A DNA stretch of 64,000 nucleotides, taken from Cavia porcellus. Lineage: Eukaryota; Chordata; Mammalia; Rodentia; Caviidae. Positions 25,701 through 37,549 of this stretch are shown here, piece after piece. Below the pieces are notes generated by a model that had not been told where the DNA came from, made no database searches, and saw only the letters and a list, made by a program, of their open reading frames with translations. Every line of letters starts with the position of its first letter. Positions within the stretch are counted from its first letter, which is position 1. The position numbers and the translations under genes are program-made. The stretch lies in NCBI RefSeq assembly GCF_034190915.1, contig NW_026947501.1:1860001-1924000 (forward strand), in the 5' to 3' direction.

Positions 25701-27179
25701 TTATGATTAGCTTTATGGTTAGTGTTAGGGTTAGGGTTAGTGTTAGAGATAGGCTTACTGTTAGTTTTAGGGTTAGCTTTAGGGTTATGGTTAGGGGTTT
25801 AGTGTTATGGATAGGATTAGGGTTATATTTTGGTTAAGTTTTATTGTTAGAATTAGGTTTATGTTTAGTTTTAGGTTTTTGGTTAGTTTTAGAGTTTAGG
25901 TTAGGATTTAGGTTTAGCGTTAGGGTTAGGGTTAGCGTTAGGATTAGGGTTAGATTTAGGGTTATGGTTAGAGTTTAGGTTAAGGTTTAGTGTTAGAGTT
26001 TGGTTTTGCGGTTAGGGTTAGGGTTAGGCTTAGAGTTTATGGTTAGGCTTAGTATTATGGTTATCATTAAAGCTTAGGTCTTGGGTTAGGTTCAGGTTCA
26101 GGGTCAGGATTAGAGTAGGTGTTAGGGTTAGTGTTAGGTTAAGGGTTAGAGGTATGATTTAGGGTTATGTTTAGGGTTAGGGTTTGTGTCAGGGCTATGC
26201 TATGTTTAGGGTTAGTGTTAGGGTTAGGGATTAATATTAGGTTTAGGATTATGGTTATGGTTATGGTTAGCGATAGGGTTTGGGTTAGGGTTAGGGTTAG
26301 TTTTGGTATTAGAAGCTTGGGTTAGGGTTAGTGTTAGGTTTTGGGTTAGGATTTAGGGTTAGTGTTAGGGTTAGGGTTAGAGTTACAATTAGGCTTCGGA
26401 TTATGTTTAGGGTTAGTGTTACGATTAGGTTTAGTTTTAGGCTTAGGGTTAGATTAGGGTTATGGTTAGGTTTAGCGATAGGCCTGGGGTTACATGTTAG
26501 GCATAGGGTTAGGGTTAGGGTTGTTTTAGGGTTAGGTTTACGGTTATGGTAAGGGTTAGGTATAGTGTTAGCTTAAGGGTTAGGGTATTAGGGTTAGTGT
26601 TAGAGTTAGGGTAAGGGTTAGGGTTATATTTAGGCTTCGGGTTATGGTGAGGGTTAGAGTTATGATTAGGTTTGGGTTAGGATTAGATATTAGGGATAGT
26701 TTTAGGGGTAGGGTTAGTGTTACGGTTAGAGTTTAGGGTTAGGGTTAGGGTTAGCTTTAGGGTTAGGGTTAGATGTTAGGGATAGGTTTAGGTTTAGGGT
26801 TAGTGTTAAAGCTTATGTTTGGGGTTAGTGTTAGTGTTGGTGTTAGTGTTAGGCTTAGGGTTAATTTTAGTGTTAGGTTTAGCGTTAGGGCTAGGGTTAT
26901 GGTTAGAGGTTAGCGTTTTTTTAAGGGTTAGATTTAGGGTGAAGGTTAGGGTTATGATTAGGCATAGACGTTATGTTTAGGGTTAGGGTTAGTGTTAGGG
27001 TTAGGGTTAGGGTTACAATTAGGTTAGGGTTTCGGTTAGGGTTACAATTAGCTTAGGGTAAGGGTTAGGGTTAGGGTTAGGGTCAGTGTTACGGTTAGCG
27101 TTTAGGATTAGGGTTAGTGTGAAGGTTAGTGTTATGGTTAGCATTACGGTTAGTTTGAGGTTTAGGTTTAGTTTTAGGG
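22701..27179 (+). repeat. Array segment, mixed higher-order units
   Basis: No gene. It contains module A copies at 23,866 and 25,018 and two related blocks near 22.97-23.3 kb and 25.31-25.6 kb. The block marker is GAAGTTGGTTTAGTG or GAATTTGGTTTAGTG, followed by a TTATATTTTAGGG element and then GTTAGAGG. The same block reappears near 31.38-31.56 kb and 39.04-39.22 kb. Confidence 0.7.
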
Positions 27180-28030
27180 TTAGGGTTAGAAGTTAGGTAT
27201 AGTGTTAGGTTTAGTGTTAGAGTTAGGGATAGGTTTAGCGTTAGGGTTAGTGTTAGATGTTAGGGTTAGTGTTACGTTTAGGGTTAGGATTTTTGAGAGG
27301 ATTAGAGATATGTGTTGGGGTTATGGTTAGTGTCAGGGTTAGGGTTAATGCTAGGGTTATGCTAGTGTTAAGGTTAGGGTTAGGTATTATAGTCAGGGTT
27401 AGGGTTAGTTTAAGGGGTAGGTTTAGCGGTAGGGTAAGGGATTAGTGTTAGATTTAAGTTTCAGTTTATGATTATGGTTATGGTTATGGTTATGGTTATG
27501 GTTAAGGTTAGGGATAGGTTTAGAGGTTAGTGTTAGTGTTAGTGTTAGTGTTAGTGTTAGGGTTAGGGTTAGGATCAGTTTTATGGTTAGATTTTATGGA
27601 TAGGTTTAGTGTTAGAGTTAGTGTTAGGGTTATGGTTAGATGTTAGTATTCAGTTAAGTGTTAGAGTTAGGGTTACAGTTCGGGTAAGGGTCGGACAAGG
27701 GTTGGTGTTTAGTTTTAGGGTTAGGATTACATTTAGTGCTAGGGTTAGTTTTAGAGATTAGTTTTAGTGTTAGGATTAGTTTTATGGTTAGGGTTAGCAT
27801 TAGGGTTAGGGTTAGGTTTAGGGATAGCTTTAGATTTAAGGTTAGGGTTAGAGTTAGGGTTAGGGGTTATGTGTTTCAATAGGGTTAGGTTTAGTGTTAG
27901 GGTTCGATTTAGTGTTAGGGTTAGGGTTATACCTAGTGTTAAGGTTAGGGTTAGGTTTAGGTTTAGGTTTAGGTTTAAGTTTAGGGTTAGTTTTAGTGTT
28001 AGTGTTAGGGTTAGGGTTAGTGTTAGAATT
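27180..28030 (+). repeat. Segmental duplication Y, copy 2
   Basis: Partner of 13,800-14,700. It has gained a local run of five TTATGG units (27472-27501) and one of five TTAGTG units (27527-27556). The first copy has more mixed hexamers there, so expansion of variant units happened after the duplication. Confidence 0.85.
27472..27501 (+). repeat. Run of five TTATGG variant hexamers
   Basis: Five TTATGG units in a row, followed shortly by five TTAGTG units at 27,527-27,556. A shorter TTATGG run (four units) lies at 11,575-11,598. Two different variants were homogenised within 90 bases. Confidence 0.93.
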
Positions 28031-31000
28031 AGTGTTACCAGTATAATTTAGGGTTAGGTTTAGGGTTAGGTTTACGGTTAGTGTTAGTGCTAGGGTTAGG
28101 ATTATGGTTAATGTTAGGGTTATGGTTAGAGGTTAGCGTTTGTTTTAAGGTTAGATTTAGGGTTAGGGTTAGCGTTAGGATTAGGCTTTGCGGTTAATGT
28201 TAGTGTTAGGGTTATGGTTAGAGATTATCGTTTGTTTTATGGTTAGAGTTAGGGTTAGGGTTAGGATTAATCTTAGGGATTATGGTGAGGGTTAGCATTA
28301 GGGTTATTGATAGGGTAAGGGTTAGGATTAGGTTTAGTTATTAGTTTTAGGGTTAGGGTTATGTTTAGGGTTAGGGTTAGCTTTAGGGGTTAGTTTTAGG
28401 GTTAGGGTTAGCGATAGCATTAGTGTAAGATTAGGGTTAGGGTTAGATTTAGGGTTAGGGTTAGGCTTATTGTTATGGTTAGGGTTAGGATTACATTTAC
28501 ATTAATGTTAGGGTTATAGTTAGGTTTATGGTTAAGGTTTAAGGTTATGTTTAGGGTTAGGGTTACGGTTAGGTTTAGGTTTAGGGTTAGGTTTAGTGTA
28601 AGTGTTAGAAGTTTTTTTAGTGTTAGGGTTATGGTTAGGTTTAGAGTTAGAGTTAGGGTTAGGGTTAGGTTTTGCATTAGATGTAGGTTTAGCGTTAGGA
28701 TTAGGTTTAAGTGTTAGGTGTTAGGGATAGGGTTAAGGGTTATGGTTAGTGTTAGGGTTAGGGTTATGGTAGGGTTAGGATCATGGTTAAGGTTAGCATT
28801 TAGGGTTAGGCTTATGGTTAGGGTTAATGTTATGGTTAGGGTTAGGGTTAGCTTGAGGTTTAGTGTTAGCTTAGAATTAGGGTTCCAAGTTAGGTTTAGT
28901 GTTCGTCTTAGGGTTAGGGTTAGGAATAGATTTAGGTTTTGGGTTAGTGTTAAATGTTATGGTTAGTGTTATGTTTAGTGTTAGAGTTATGGTTAAGGTT
29001 AGAGGTATGTGTTAGGGTTAGTGTTAGTGTTAGGGTTAGGGTTAAGCTTAGGATTATGGTTAGCATTATGGTTAGGGTTAGGGTGAGTGTTATGGTTAGG
29101 GTTAAGTTGAGGTTTAGTGTTAGGTTAGGATTAGGGTTACATGTTAGGTTTAGTGTTAGGGCTATGGATAGGATTAGGGTTAGGGTTAGTGTTAGAGGTT
29201 AGGGTTAGTGTTATGTTTAGGATTAGGTTAGGGTTAGGGTTAGAGGTATGTGTTAGGTTTAGGGTTAGCGTTAAGGTTAGTGTTAGGGTTAGGGTTATGC
29301 TAGGGTTATGTTTCGGTTTAGGGTTAAGTATTATAGACTGGGTTAGCTTTAGTTTAAGGGGTAGTGTTAGGGTTAGAGTTAGTGTTAAGGGTTAGGTGTT
29401 AGGAAGAGTGTTAATGTTAGGCTTCAGGTTACGGTTATTGTTAGGGTTATGATTAGGTTTAGGTTTAGGCTTAGGGTTAGTGTTAGGGTTAGGTTTAGTG
29501 TTAGTTTTAGGGTTAGATTTAGCATTTGGGTTAGGGTTTAGGTCTTAGGGATAGGGTTAGTGTTAGGGTTAGTGTCAGGCTTAAGTTGAAGGTTGGGGTT
29601 AGGCTTAGGGATAGTATTAGCTTTAAGGTTAGGGTTTAGGGTTAGTGTTATGGTTAGGGTTCGGGTTACGGTTAGGCTTCGGGGTAAGTTTAGGGTTAGG
29701 GTTACAATTAGGTTAGGCTTAGGTTTAGGGTAATGTTAGGTTTAGGGTTTGATATTAGGGATAGTTTTAGGGTTAGTGTTAGTGTTTGGTTAGAGTTTAG
29801 GGTTAGGGTTAGGGTTAGGGTGATGGGTAGAGGTTAGCATTAGGTTTCAATTAGGGTTAGGGTTAAAGCTTAGGTTTATGGTTAGGGCTAGAGTTAGGGT
29901 TAGGGTTAGTGTACGGTTTAGGGTTATGGTTAGGGTTAGGGTAATGGTTGGCAGTTAGTGTTTGCTTTAGGGTTAGAGTTAGGGTTAGGTTTAGGCTTAG
30001 AGGTTATGGTTAGTGTTAGGTTTAGGGTTAAAGCTTATGTTCAGTGTTTGTGTTAGTGTTAGTATTAGGGATAGGGTAAGGGTTAAGATTAGAGTTACTG
30101 GTTAATTTTAGGGATAGGGTTATGGTTAGGGTTAGAGTTAGGACTAGAGGTTAGTGTTAGGGTTAGAGTTAGGGTTATTGTTAGGGTTAGAGTTAAGTTT
30201 AGAGTTAGGGTTACGATTAGCCTTGGGTTATATTTAAGGTTAGGGTTTACAATTTCATTAGGATTAGGGTTAGGGTTTGCATTAGATTTAGTGTTAGGAT
30301 TAGGGTTAGGGTTAGGGTTAGAGGTTTGGTGTGAGGTATAGTGTTTTGGGTTAGGGTTAGGGTTAGGGTTATGTTTAGGTTTAGCGTTTAGGCTTAGGGT
30401 TAGTGTTAGGGTTAGTGTTATGGTTAAGGTTAGGGTTAGGTTGAGGTTTAGGGTTGGGGTTAGAGTTAGGGTTAGAAGTTAAGCTTTAGTGTTAGGTTTA
30501 GGGTTAGGGTAGGGATAGGTTTAGTGTTAGGATTAGTGTTAAAGGTTAGGGTTAGTTTTAGGTTTAGGGTTAGGTTTAGGGTTAGGCTTAGATTTAAAGG
30601 TACAGGTTAGTGTTAGGTTTAGGGTTAGTGTTAGGGTTATGGTTAGTGTTAGGGATGGTTATGCTAGGATGAGGGTTAGGGTTGCGTATTACAGTCAGGG
30701 TTAATGCTAGTTTAAGGGGTAAGGTTAGGATTAGGGTTAGGGTTAGGAATTAATGTTAGGTTTAGGGTTATGATTATGGTTTGGGGTTAGGGTTAGGTTT
30801 AGGGTTACGATAGGAAGTTAGGGTTATGGGTACTGTTAGGTTTATGTTTACAGTTAGCGTTAGCGTTAATGTTAGGTTTAGGCTTAGGGTTTAATTCTTT
30901 GGGAGAGGGTTAGATTAGGCTTCGGGTTACATTTAGCGTTAGGGTTATGATTAGGTTTAGGGTTAGGCTGAGGTTCAGGGTTAGGGTTATGTTTAGTGAT

Positions 31001-31599
31001 AGTTTTAGTGTCAGGTTTAGGGTTAGGGTTAGGTCTTAGGGATAGGGTTAGGATTCGGTTAGGTTTAGGGTAAGGCTTAGGTTTACGGTTATGGTTAGGG
31101 TTAAGGATAGTGTTAAGTTTAGGGTTAGGGTTTAGTGTTATGTTTAGGCTTAGGGTTAGGGTTAGGGTTAGGTTTAGGGTTAGGGTTAGTGTAAGGGTTA
31201 GAAGTGTTTTTAGTGTTAGGGTTAGGTTTAGGGTTAGAGTTAAACTTAGGTTTAGGGTTAGATGTTAGGGTTAGGTTTATGGTTATGATTAGGGTTATGG
31301 TTAGGTTTAGTGTTAGGGTTAGGTTTATCGTTAGGGTTAGGTTTAGGGTCAGGTTTAGTTTTAGGGTTAGTGCTAGGGTTACTGTTAAGGTTAGAAGTTG
31401 GTTTAGTGTTAGGGAGAGGGCTAGGGTTAGGGTTAGAGTTAGAGTTAGGGTTAGGGTTATATTTTAGGGTTAGGGTTAGTTTTAGGGTTATGGTTAGAGG
31501 TTAGGGCCAAGGTTAGGGTTAGTGTTAGGGTTAGAGGTTAGCGTTAGGTTTAGTTTTAGAGTTGGGATTTGGGTTAGTGTTAGGGTTCGGCTTACTGTT
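28031..31599 (+). repeat. Array segment with local ~254-bp repeat
   Basis: No gene. TTGAGGTTTAGTGTTAG occurs at 28853 and 29107 in similar surroundings (GGTTCCAAG versus GGTTACATG), suggesting a roughly 254-bp tandem unit at 28.7-29.25 kb. Module A copies lie at 29,329 and 30,687. Confidence 0.65.
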
Positions 31600-33440
31600 A
31601 GTGTTAGTGTTAGTGTTAAAGCTTAGGTTTTGAGTTAGCGTGAGGGTTAGGTTTAGGGCTAGTGTTAGGGTTAGTGTTAGGGTAAGGTTTATAGGTATTT
31701 GTTAGGGTTATGGTTAGGGTTATGGTTATGCTAGTGTTAGGGTTAGGGTTAGATATTACAGTCAGTTTTAGGGTTAGTTTAAGCCGTAGGCATAGGGTTA
31801 GAGTTAGGATCAGGGATTAATGTTAGGTTTAGTGTTGTGGCTATGGTTATGGTTAGCGTTAAGTTTTGGGATAGGCTTAGGTTTAGGGTTAGGATTGAAG
31901 ATAGGGTTAGGGGTAGGGCTAGGTTTATGGTTACAGTTAGGGTTAAAGTTAGTGTTAGGGTTAGGGTTAGGTGTTGGTGTTAGGGAGAGGATTAAGATTA
32001 GGCTATGGGTTATGGTTAGCATTAGGGTTACGATTAGTTTTAGGGTTAGGCTTAGGCTCAGGGTTAGGGTTAGTTTTATTGTTAGTTTTAGGGTTAGGTT
32101 TATGGTTAGGGTTGGGGTTTGGTGTTAGGGAGAAGGTTAGGGTTAGGGTTACAGCTAGGTTTTTTTTAAAGGGATTAGGTTTACTGTTAGGGTTAGGGTT
32201 TGAAATCGTGTTAGGTCTAGGGTTAGGGTTTAGTGTTAGGTTCAGGGTTACGGTTAGGGTTAGGGATAGTTTTCGGATTCAAAGTTGGTTTAGTGTTAGT
32301 GTTGGAGTTAAGGTTAGAATTAGAGTTAGGGTTAACTATAGATGTTAGGGTTAGGGTTAGGGTTACCCTTAGGGTTAGCTTTAGGGTTAGGGTTAGTTTT
32401 ATGGATAAAGTTTAGGGTTAGGTTTAGGGTTAGAGTTAGGGTTAAGGTTAGGGTTAGGGTTATGGTTAGAGGTTAGCATTATGTTTAGGGTTATTGTTCG
32501 TGTTTACCTTTAGGGTTAGGTTTTGGCTTAGAGGTTATGGTTAAGGTTAGGATTACTGTTAGGGTTAAAACTTAGGGTTAGGATTAGGATTAGGGTTAGG
32601 GGTCAGGTGTTAGGGAAAGTGTTAGGGTTAGGTTTAAGTATAGGGATAAGGTTAGGTTTAGTTTTAGAGGAATGAGTTAGGGTTAGCATTTGGGTGAAGG
32701 TTAGGGTTAGGGTTAGGGTTAAGGTTAGGTTTAGAGGTATGGGTTAGGGTTAGGTTTAGGGGTAGTGTTTGGGTTAGGTTTAGTGTTATGGTAGGTTTAG
32801 TGTTAGGGTTAGGGTTACGTATTACGGTCAGTGTTAGCATTAGTTTAATGTGTAGTGTTAGAGTTAGTGTTAGGGATTAATGTTAGGTTTAGGGTTAGTT
32901 TTATGGTTATGGTTATGGTTAGGGTTAGTGTTAGGGTTAGTGTTACATTTTATGGTTAGGGTTAGGTTTGTGTTAGAGTTAGTGTTAGGGTTAGGTCTAG
33001 GGTTACGGTTAGGGCTTGGATTAGAATTAGGTTTAGGTTTAGGGTTAGATTTAGAGGTTAGGTGTTAGGAATAGGGTTAGGGTTAGGCTTCGGGTTACGT
33101 TTAGGTTTAGGGTTTCAATTAGGTTAGGGATAGTGTTAGGGTGAGTGTTAGCGTTTGCATTAGATTTATGTTTAGTTTTATGGTTAGGGTTAGGGTTAGG
33201 TTCAGGGGTTAGGTGTTAGATATAAGGTTGTAGTTAGGGTTATGTTTTGTGATAGGGTTAGTGTTAGGGTTATTTTTAGGGTTAGTGTTAGTGTTAGGGT
33301 TAGGTTTAGACTTCGGTTTAGTTTTAGGTTTAGGTTTGGGTTAAGTTAAGGTTTAAAAGTTAGGTTTAGTGTTAGTTTTAGGGTTAGGGTTAGAAATAGG
33401 TTAGTGTTAGTGTTAGGTTTAGGGTTAGAGGTTAAGGTTA
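31600..33440 (+). repeat. Segmental duplication V, copy 1
   Basis: Matches 39,770-41,620. Anchors: AAAGCTTAGGTTTTGAG 31618 and 39772 (offset 8154), module A 31754 and 39908 (8154), module A 32820 and 40994 (8174), GGTTTGGGTTAAGTTAAGG 33333 and 41525 (8192). It holds two successive units of about 1.07 kb marked by module A. Confidence 0.88.
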
Positions 33441-33930
33441 GGATTAGGGTTAGGGTTAGAGCTAGGGTTAGGCTTAGTGGTATGGGTTAGGGTTAGGTTA
33501 AGGGGTAGGCTTAGTATTAGAGTTATCGTTATAGCTTAGGTTTTGGGTTAGCATGAGGGCCAGGATTAGGGTTTGTGTTAGGGTTAGTGTTAGGGTAAGC
33601 GTTAGAGGTATGGGTTAGGGTTATGGTTAGGGTTAAGGTTAGTGTTAGGGTTATGTTAGGGTTAGGGTTAGGGTTAGGGTTAGGTATTACAGTCAGGTTT
33701 AGGGTTAGTTTAAGGGGTAGGGTTAGGGATTAATGTTAGGTTTAGGGTTATGATTATGGTTATGGTTAGGGTTAGGGTTTGGGTTAGGGTTAGGGTTAAG
33801 TTTATGGTTAGGATTAGAAGTTAGGGTTAGGGTTAGTGTTAGGTTTAGGGTTAGCATTTAGGATTAGTTTTACGGTTAGGGTTAGGGTTAAAGTTACAAG
33901 TTAGGCTTCGGATTACTGTTAGCGTTAGGG

Positions 33931-34172
33931 TTACGATTAGGTTTAGGTTTAGGTTTAGGATTAGGATTAGGTTTACGGTTAAGTTTAGCGATAGGGTTTG
34001 GGGTTACATGTTAGGGATAGTGTTAGTTTTACTGTAGTTTTATTGTTAGGTTTACGATTAGGTTTAGGTTTAGGCTTAGGATTAGGATTAGGTTTACCGT
34101 TAGGTTTAGCGATAGGGTTTGGGGTTACATGTTAGGGATAGTGTTAGTGTTACTGTAGGATTAGAATTTAGG
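33931..34172 (+). repeat. Tandem duplication, 121-bp unit
   Basis: TTACGATTAGGTTTAGG at 33931 and 34052, and GATAGGGTTTGGGGTTACAT at 33990 and 34111, both give a period of 121. The copies differ at only a few positions. A diverged relative sits at about 26.38-26.50 kb (GGCCTGGGGTTACATG). Confidence 0.92.
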
Positions 34173-36847
34173 TTTAGATTTAGGTTTAGGGTTAAGGTTA
34201 TGGTTACGTTTAGAGTTACGTTTAGGTTTAGGTGTTAAGTATAAGAAGAGGGTTATGGTTTGGCTTCAGTTTAGGATTAGGGTTAGGGTTAGGGTTAGGG
34301 GTTAGGTATCAGGGATATTGTTAGCGTTATGGTTAGGGTTATGGTTAAGGTTAATGTTAGGGTTAGGTTTAGGGTAAGGTTTAGGTTTAGGTATAGTGTT
34401 AGGGTTAGGGTTAGGATTAGGGTTAGAATTTAGGTTTAGGTTTAGGTTTAGGCTTAAGTTTAGGGTTGGGGTTAGGTTTAGGTGTACAATTTATGGTTTG
34501 GGGTAGGGTTAGGTTTAGGGTTACTTTTAAAGTTAGGGTTAGGGCTAGGTTTAGGGTTAGAGTTAGAGGTTAGGTGTTAGAGAGAGGGTTAGGTTTAGGG
34601 TTAGAGTTAGGTATTACAGTCAGGTTTTGGATTAGTTTAAGGGGTAGAGTTATGGTTAAGGTAATGGATTAATGTTAGGTTTAGGGTTAGGGTTATGGTT
34701 AGGTTTAGGGTTAGGGTTAGGTTTAGAAGTTAGGGTTAATGGTATAGTTAGGATTATGTTTACGGTTAGGGTTAGGGTTAGTGTTAGGGTTAGGCTTAGG
34801 GATTAGTGGTTAGGGATAGGGTGAATATTATGCTTCGGATTACGGTTAGTGTTAGGGTTATGATTAGGTTTAGGTTAAGGGTTAGTGTTAGAGTTAGTTT
34901 TATGGTTAGTTTTAGTGTTAGTTTTAGGGTTAGGTTTAGCGTTAGGGTTAGGGTTAGGTTTAGGTTTAGGGTTAGGTTTAGGTTTAGGGTTAGGTTTAGT
35001 TTTAGGGTTAGGGCTACGTTTAGGTTTAGGGTTAGCATTAGGTTTAGATTTAGGCTTAGTTTTAGAGTTAGGGATAGGGTTAGGGTTAGGGGTTAGGTGT
35101 TAGGGATAGTGTTAGTCTTACTGTTAGGTTTAGGTAGATGGTTAGGGTTAGGGAGAGTGTTAGGATTAGATTAGGGTTAGTGGTTAAGTTTAGTATTAGG
35201 ATAAAGTTAGAGTTAGGGTTAAGTTTAGAGGTTAGTGTTCGTCTTAGGGTTAGTGTTAGTGTTAGTGTTAGTGTTAGGGTTAGGGTTAGGGTTAGGGTTA
35301 GATTTACGGTTAGGGTTAGGGTTAGGGTTATGGTTAGGGTTACAGTTAAAGGTTAGGATTAAGGTTAGGGTTTGAAGTTTGGTTTAGTGTTAGGGATAGG
35401 GTTAGGGTTAGGGTTAGTGTTAGGGTTAGAGGTTAGTGTTAGGTTTAGAGTTAGATTTAAGGTGAAGCTTAGGATTAGGGTTAGGTTTACAGTTAGAGGT
35501 ACAGGTTAGCCTTAGGGTTAGGGTTAGGGTTAGGATTAGATTTATGGTTAGGGTTATGGTTATATTTAGGGTTAGGGTTAGGGTTAGTGTTAGAGCTATG
35601 TGTTAGGGTTAGGCTTAGGTTTTGGGTTAGGTTTAGTGTTATGGTAGGGTTAGCGTTAGGTTAAGTGTTAGAGGTTACATTTAAGGTTAGGGTTGTGGTT
35701 AGGGTCAGGGTTAGGATAGGGTGAGAAGTAAGGGTTAGGGTTAGGTTTAGGTGTAGGGTTAGGTTTAGGTTTAGGGTTAGGTTTAGGGATAGTGTTATGG
35801 TAAGTTTAGGGTTAGGGTTCAGGTTAGGTATTACGGTCAGTGTTAGGGTTAGTTTAAGTGTTAGGGTTAGGTTTAGGTTTAGGGTTTAATGTTAGATTTA
35901 GTGTTAGGTATATGGTGAGGCTTAGGGTTCGGGTTAGTGTTAGGGTTAGGGTTAGAGTTTAGGTTTAGGATTAGTGTTAGTGTTAGGGTTAGGGTTAGGG
36001 TTAGGGTTAGGGTTAGGGTTAAATTTCAGGGTTATTGTTACATTTAGGGTTAGGGTTATTTTTAGGGTAGTATTAGAATTTAGGGTTAGACTTATGTTTA
36101 GGGTTAGGGTTATGGTTACAGTTAGGGTTAGGTTTAGGTTTAGGGTTAGGTGTTAAGTGTTAGGAAGAGGGTAATGGTTAGGTTTCGGGTTAGGGTTAGG
36201 GTTACGGTTAGGCATTAGGTATTAGGTATAGAGTTAGCATTACAGTTAGGGTTAGGGCTAGGGTTAGGGTTAGGTTCAGGGTAAGGTTTAGGGTTAGGGA
36301 TAGTGTTAGATTTAGGGTTAGGTTTAGGGTTAGGTATACTCTTAGGGTTAGGGTTAGAGTTTAGTTTTAGGGATAGGTTTAGTGTTAAGTTTAGGGTTAG
36401 GCTTAGGTTTAGTATTAAAATTTATGAATGGGGTAGGGCTAGTTTTAGGGTTACGTTTAAGGTTATGGTTAGGGTTCGGTTGAGGTTTAGAGTTAGGGGT
36501 TAGGTGTTAGGGAGAGTGTTAGAGTTAGGGTTCCTGTTAGGGTTAGGTTTTGGGTTAACGTTATGTTGAGGGTTAGGCTTATGGTAAGGGTAGTGTTATG
36601 TTTTATGTTCGGGTTAGATTTAGAGGTAGGGTTAGGGTTAGGGGTTAGGGTTAGGGGTTAGATTTAGACGTAGGGTTAGGGGTTAGGTGTTAGCAACAGG
36701 GTTAGGGTTAGGGTTAGTGATAGAAGTATGGGTTAGGATGAGGGTTAGTGTTAGGTTTAGGGTTATGGTAGGTTTAGTGTTAGGGTTAGTGTTAGAGGTT
36801 AGGCTTCAGTTTAGGGTTGTGGTTAGCATCAGGGTTAGGGTAGGTTT
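34173..36847 (+). repeat. Array segment left of the insert
   Basis: No gene. Module A copies at 34,612 and 35,829 mark units that reappear after the insert at 37,637 and 38,481. The block AAGTGTTAGGAAGAGGG is at about 36.15 and 37.84 kb. A perfect run of six TTAGGG units lies at 35,983-36,018. The final part carries GTTAGCAACAGGG, echoed as GTTAGCGACAGGG at 38.22 kb. Confidence 0.75.
35724..35733 (+). repeat. Paralogous empty site of the retroposed insert
   Basis: AGAAGTAAGG here continues into GTTAGGGTTAGGTTTAGG and then a block with GGGATAGTGTTATGG, as on the right side of the insert from 37,550. The upstream context (GGGTCAGGGTTAGGATAGGG) resembles the left flank of the insert. No insert is present. 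A second, slightly altered empty copy lies at 38,394-38,404 (one extra A). Confidence 0.8.
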
Positions 36848-36857
36848 AGAAGTAAGG
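36848..36857 (+). repeat. Left target-site duplication of the insert
   Basis: AGAAGTAAGG directly precedes the unique insert and matches the ten bases that follow its A-tail. Its first A is ambiguous because the right copy adjoins poly(A), so the duplication is 9 or 10 bp. Here it is followed by ATTC of the insert. At the right copy it is followed by GTTAGGG of the array. Confidence 0.85.
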
Positions 36858-37549
36858 ATTCAAATATTTCCTAGGCAACTAATTTGAAGGCAATAAGATT
36901 CACAAAGATGCCCATTCTTTTTTGACTATTGTCTCCTTTGGAAGTCCTGTAATGTTCACAATGCCTAAGTTTTATTGGTCTTGTTCTCCACTGTTTTGTC
37001 CGGCTTTATAATATCTAATGAGATGGACAATTCCTTTTAAGGAAACAAGAGACAATGTTGATAACCATTGTTGATGACCTTGTACTCTGTTCTACATCAT
37101 GTGCTATGTCTATCCTTGGTTTTGACTTACAGCTTTGTTTTGCCATATTTGACTTTATTCTCTCCCCCCAAAAAAAGTAATAAGAACTAAGGAGTAATAA
37201 AATCCAAAATGTGTAAATTTTGTTATAAAAAAGAGAGGGAGGGGAAAAAAAAGAGCTCTAACGGATATAACAACAAGTGTGTTTAGGGATGTTAAATAGC
37301 TGACTATATTAATGTTTTTGGATCATTGAACACAGCTGTTTGCAGTCTCTCCGTTTGAATGTCTACTTTGTATTCTTTGATACTGTGATTTGAGCAACTA
37401 TTTCCAAGATGATATTATGTAATCTATTAACAGGTGATTTCTTACTGTTATGTTTTTTTTTTTTTTTTGTAGTTCTGTATTATGTGTAACCTTACACTGC
37501 TTTGTTTTGTTTTGTGTTTTTATCTTTTTCCTCTTAAATAAAAAAAAAA
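36858..37549 (+). mobile_element. Retroposed insert with poly(A) tail, family unidentified
   Basis: This is the only unique, AT-rich, non-telomeric sequence in the window, about 690 bp. It starts abruptly after a telomere-like unit and ends with AATAAA running into about 11 A residues. Near-identical direct repeats (AGAAGTAAGG) flank it. Target-site duplication, a 3' A-tail and a 5' end without obvious structure are the hallmarks of target-primed reverse transcription. It could be a 5'-truncated LINE 3' end (L1-type elements have A-tails) or a retrocopy of a host mRNA 3' UTR. I see no reverse transcriptase motif. The longest reading frame I followed (about 36,891-37,010, + strand, ending at TAA) gives roughly 40 residues with no family I recognise. 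The insert is sense on +, judging by the A-tail. Confidence 0.85.
37453..37468 (+). repeat. T16 homopolymer inside the insert
   Basis: A run of 16 T residues sits about 70 bases before the A-tail, followed by a T-rich stretch with TTTTG repeats. T-rich 3' UTR sequence is compatible with either a LINE 3' UTR or an mRNA 3' UTR. It could also be the reverse-strand A-tail of an older nested element, but no flanking duplication is seen. Confidence 0.8.

Larger units (their letters stand above)
1..36857 (+). repeat. Degenerate telomere-type (TTAGGG)n array, left arm
   Basis: Continuous hexamer-like repeat with the G-rich strand on +. Most units keep TTA and vary in the GGG part or carry a one-base gain or loss. 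No gene, RNA gene or unique spacer is visible in this arm. Peptides readable from it are Leu-Gly, Arg-Val, Leu-Thr or Pro-Asn dipeptide strings, as expected when a 6-bp unit is read in its two stop-free frames per strand. The third frame on each strand meets TAG or TAA in every perfect unit. Diverged duplications listed separately show that it evolved by copying long blocks, not only by adding hexamers. TTAGGG is the vertebrate-type telomere unit. The degeneracy indicates an interstitial or subtelomeric block not maintained by telomerase. Confidence 0.97.

Noticed and set aside
36891..37010. A 40-codon frame in the insert, tested as the C-terminal end of a LINE ORF2
   Set aside because: There is no recognisable reverse transcriptase, endonuclease or zinc-knuckle motif. 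The length is within chance for AT-rich sequence, and resemblance to any LINE tail was too weak to claim.
36858..37549. Endogenous viral sequence or telomere-specific retrotransposon
   Set aside because: No LTR, polymerase or capsid-like coding is visible. The target site is a variant unit and not the canonical hexamer, and short random-looking target duplications fit ordinary retroposition.
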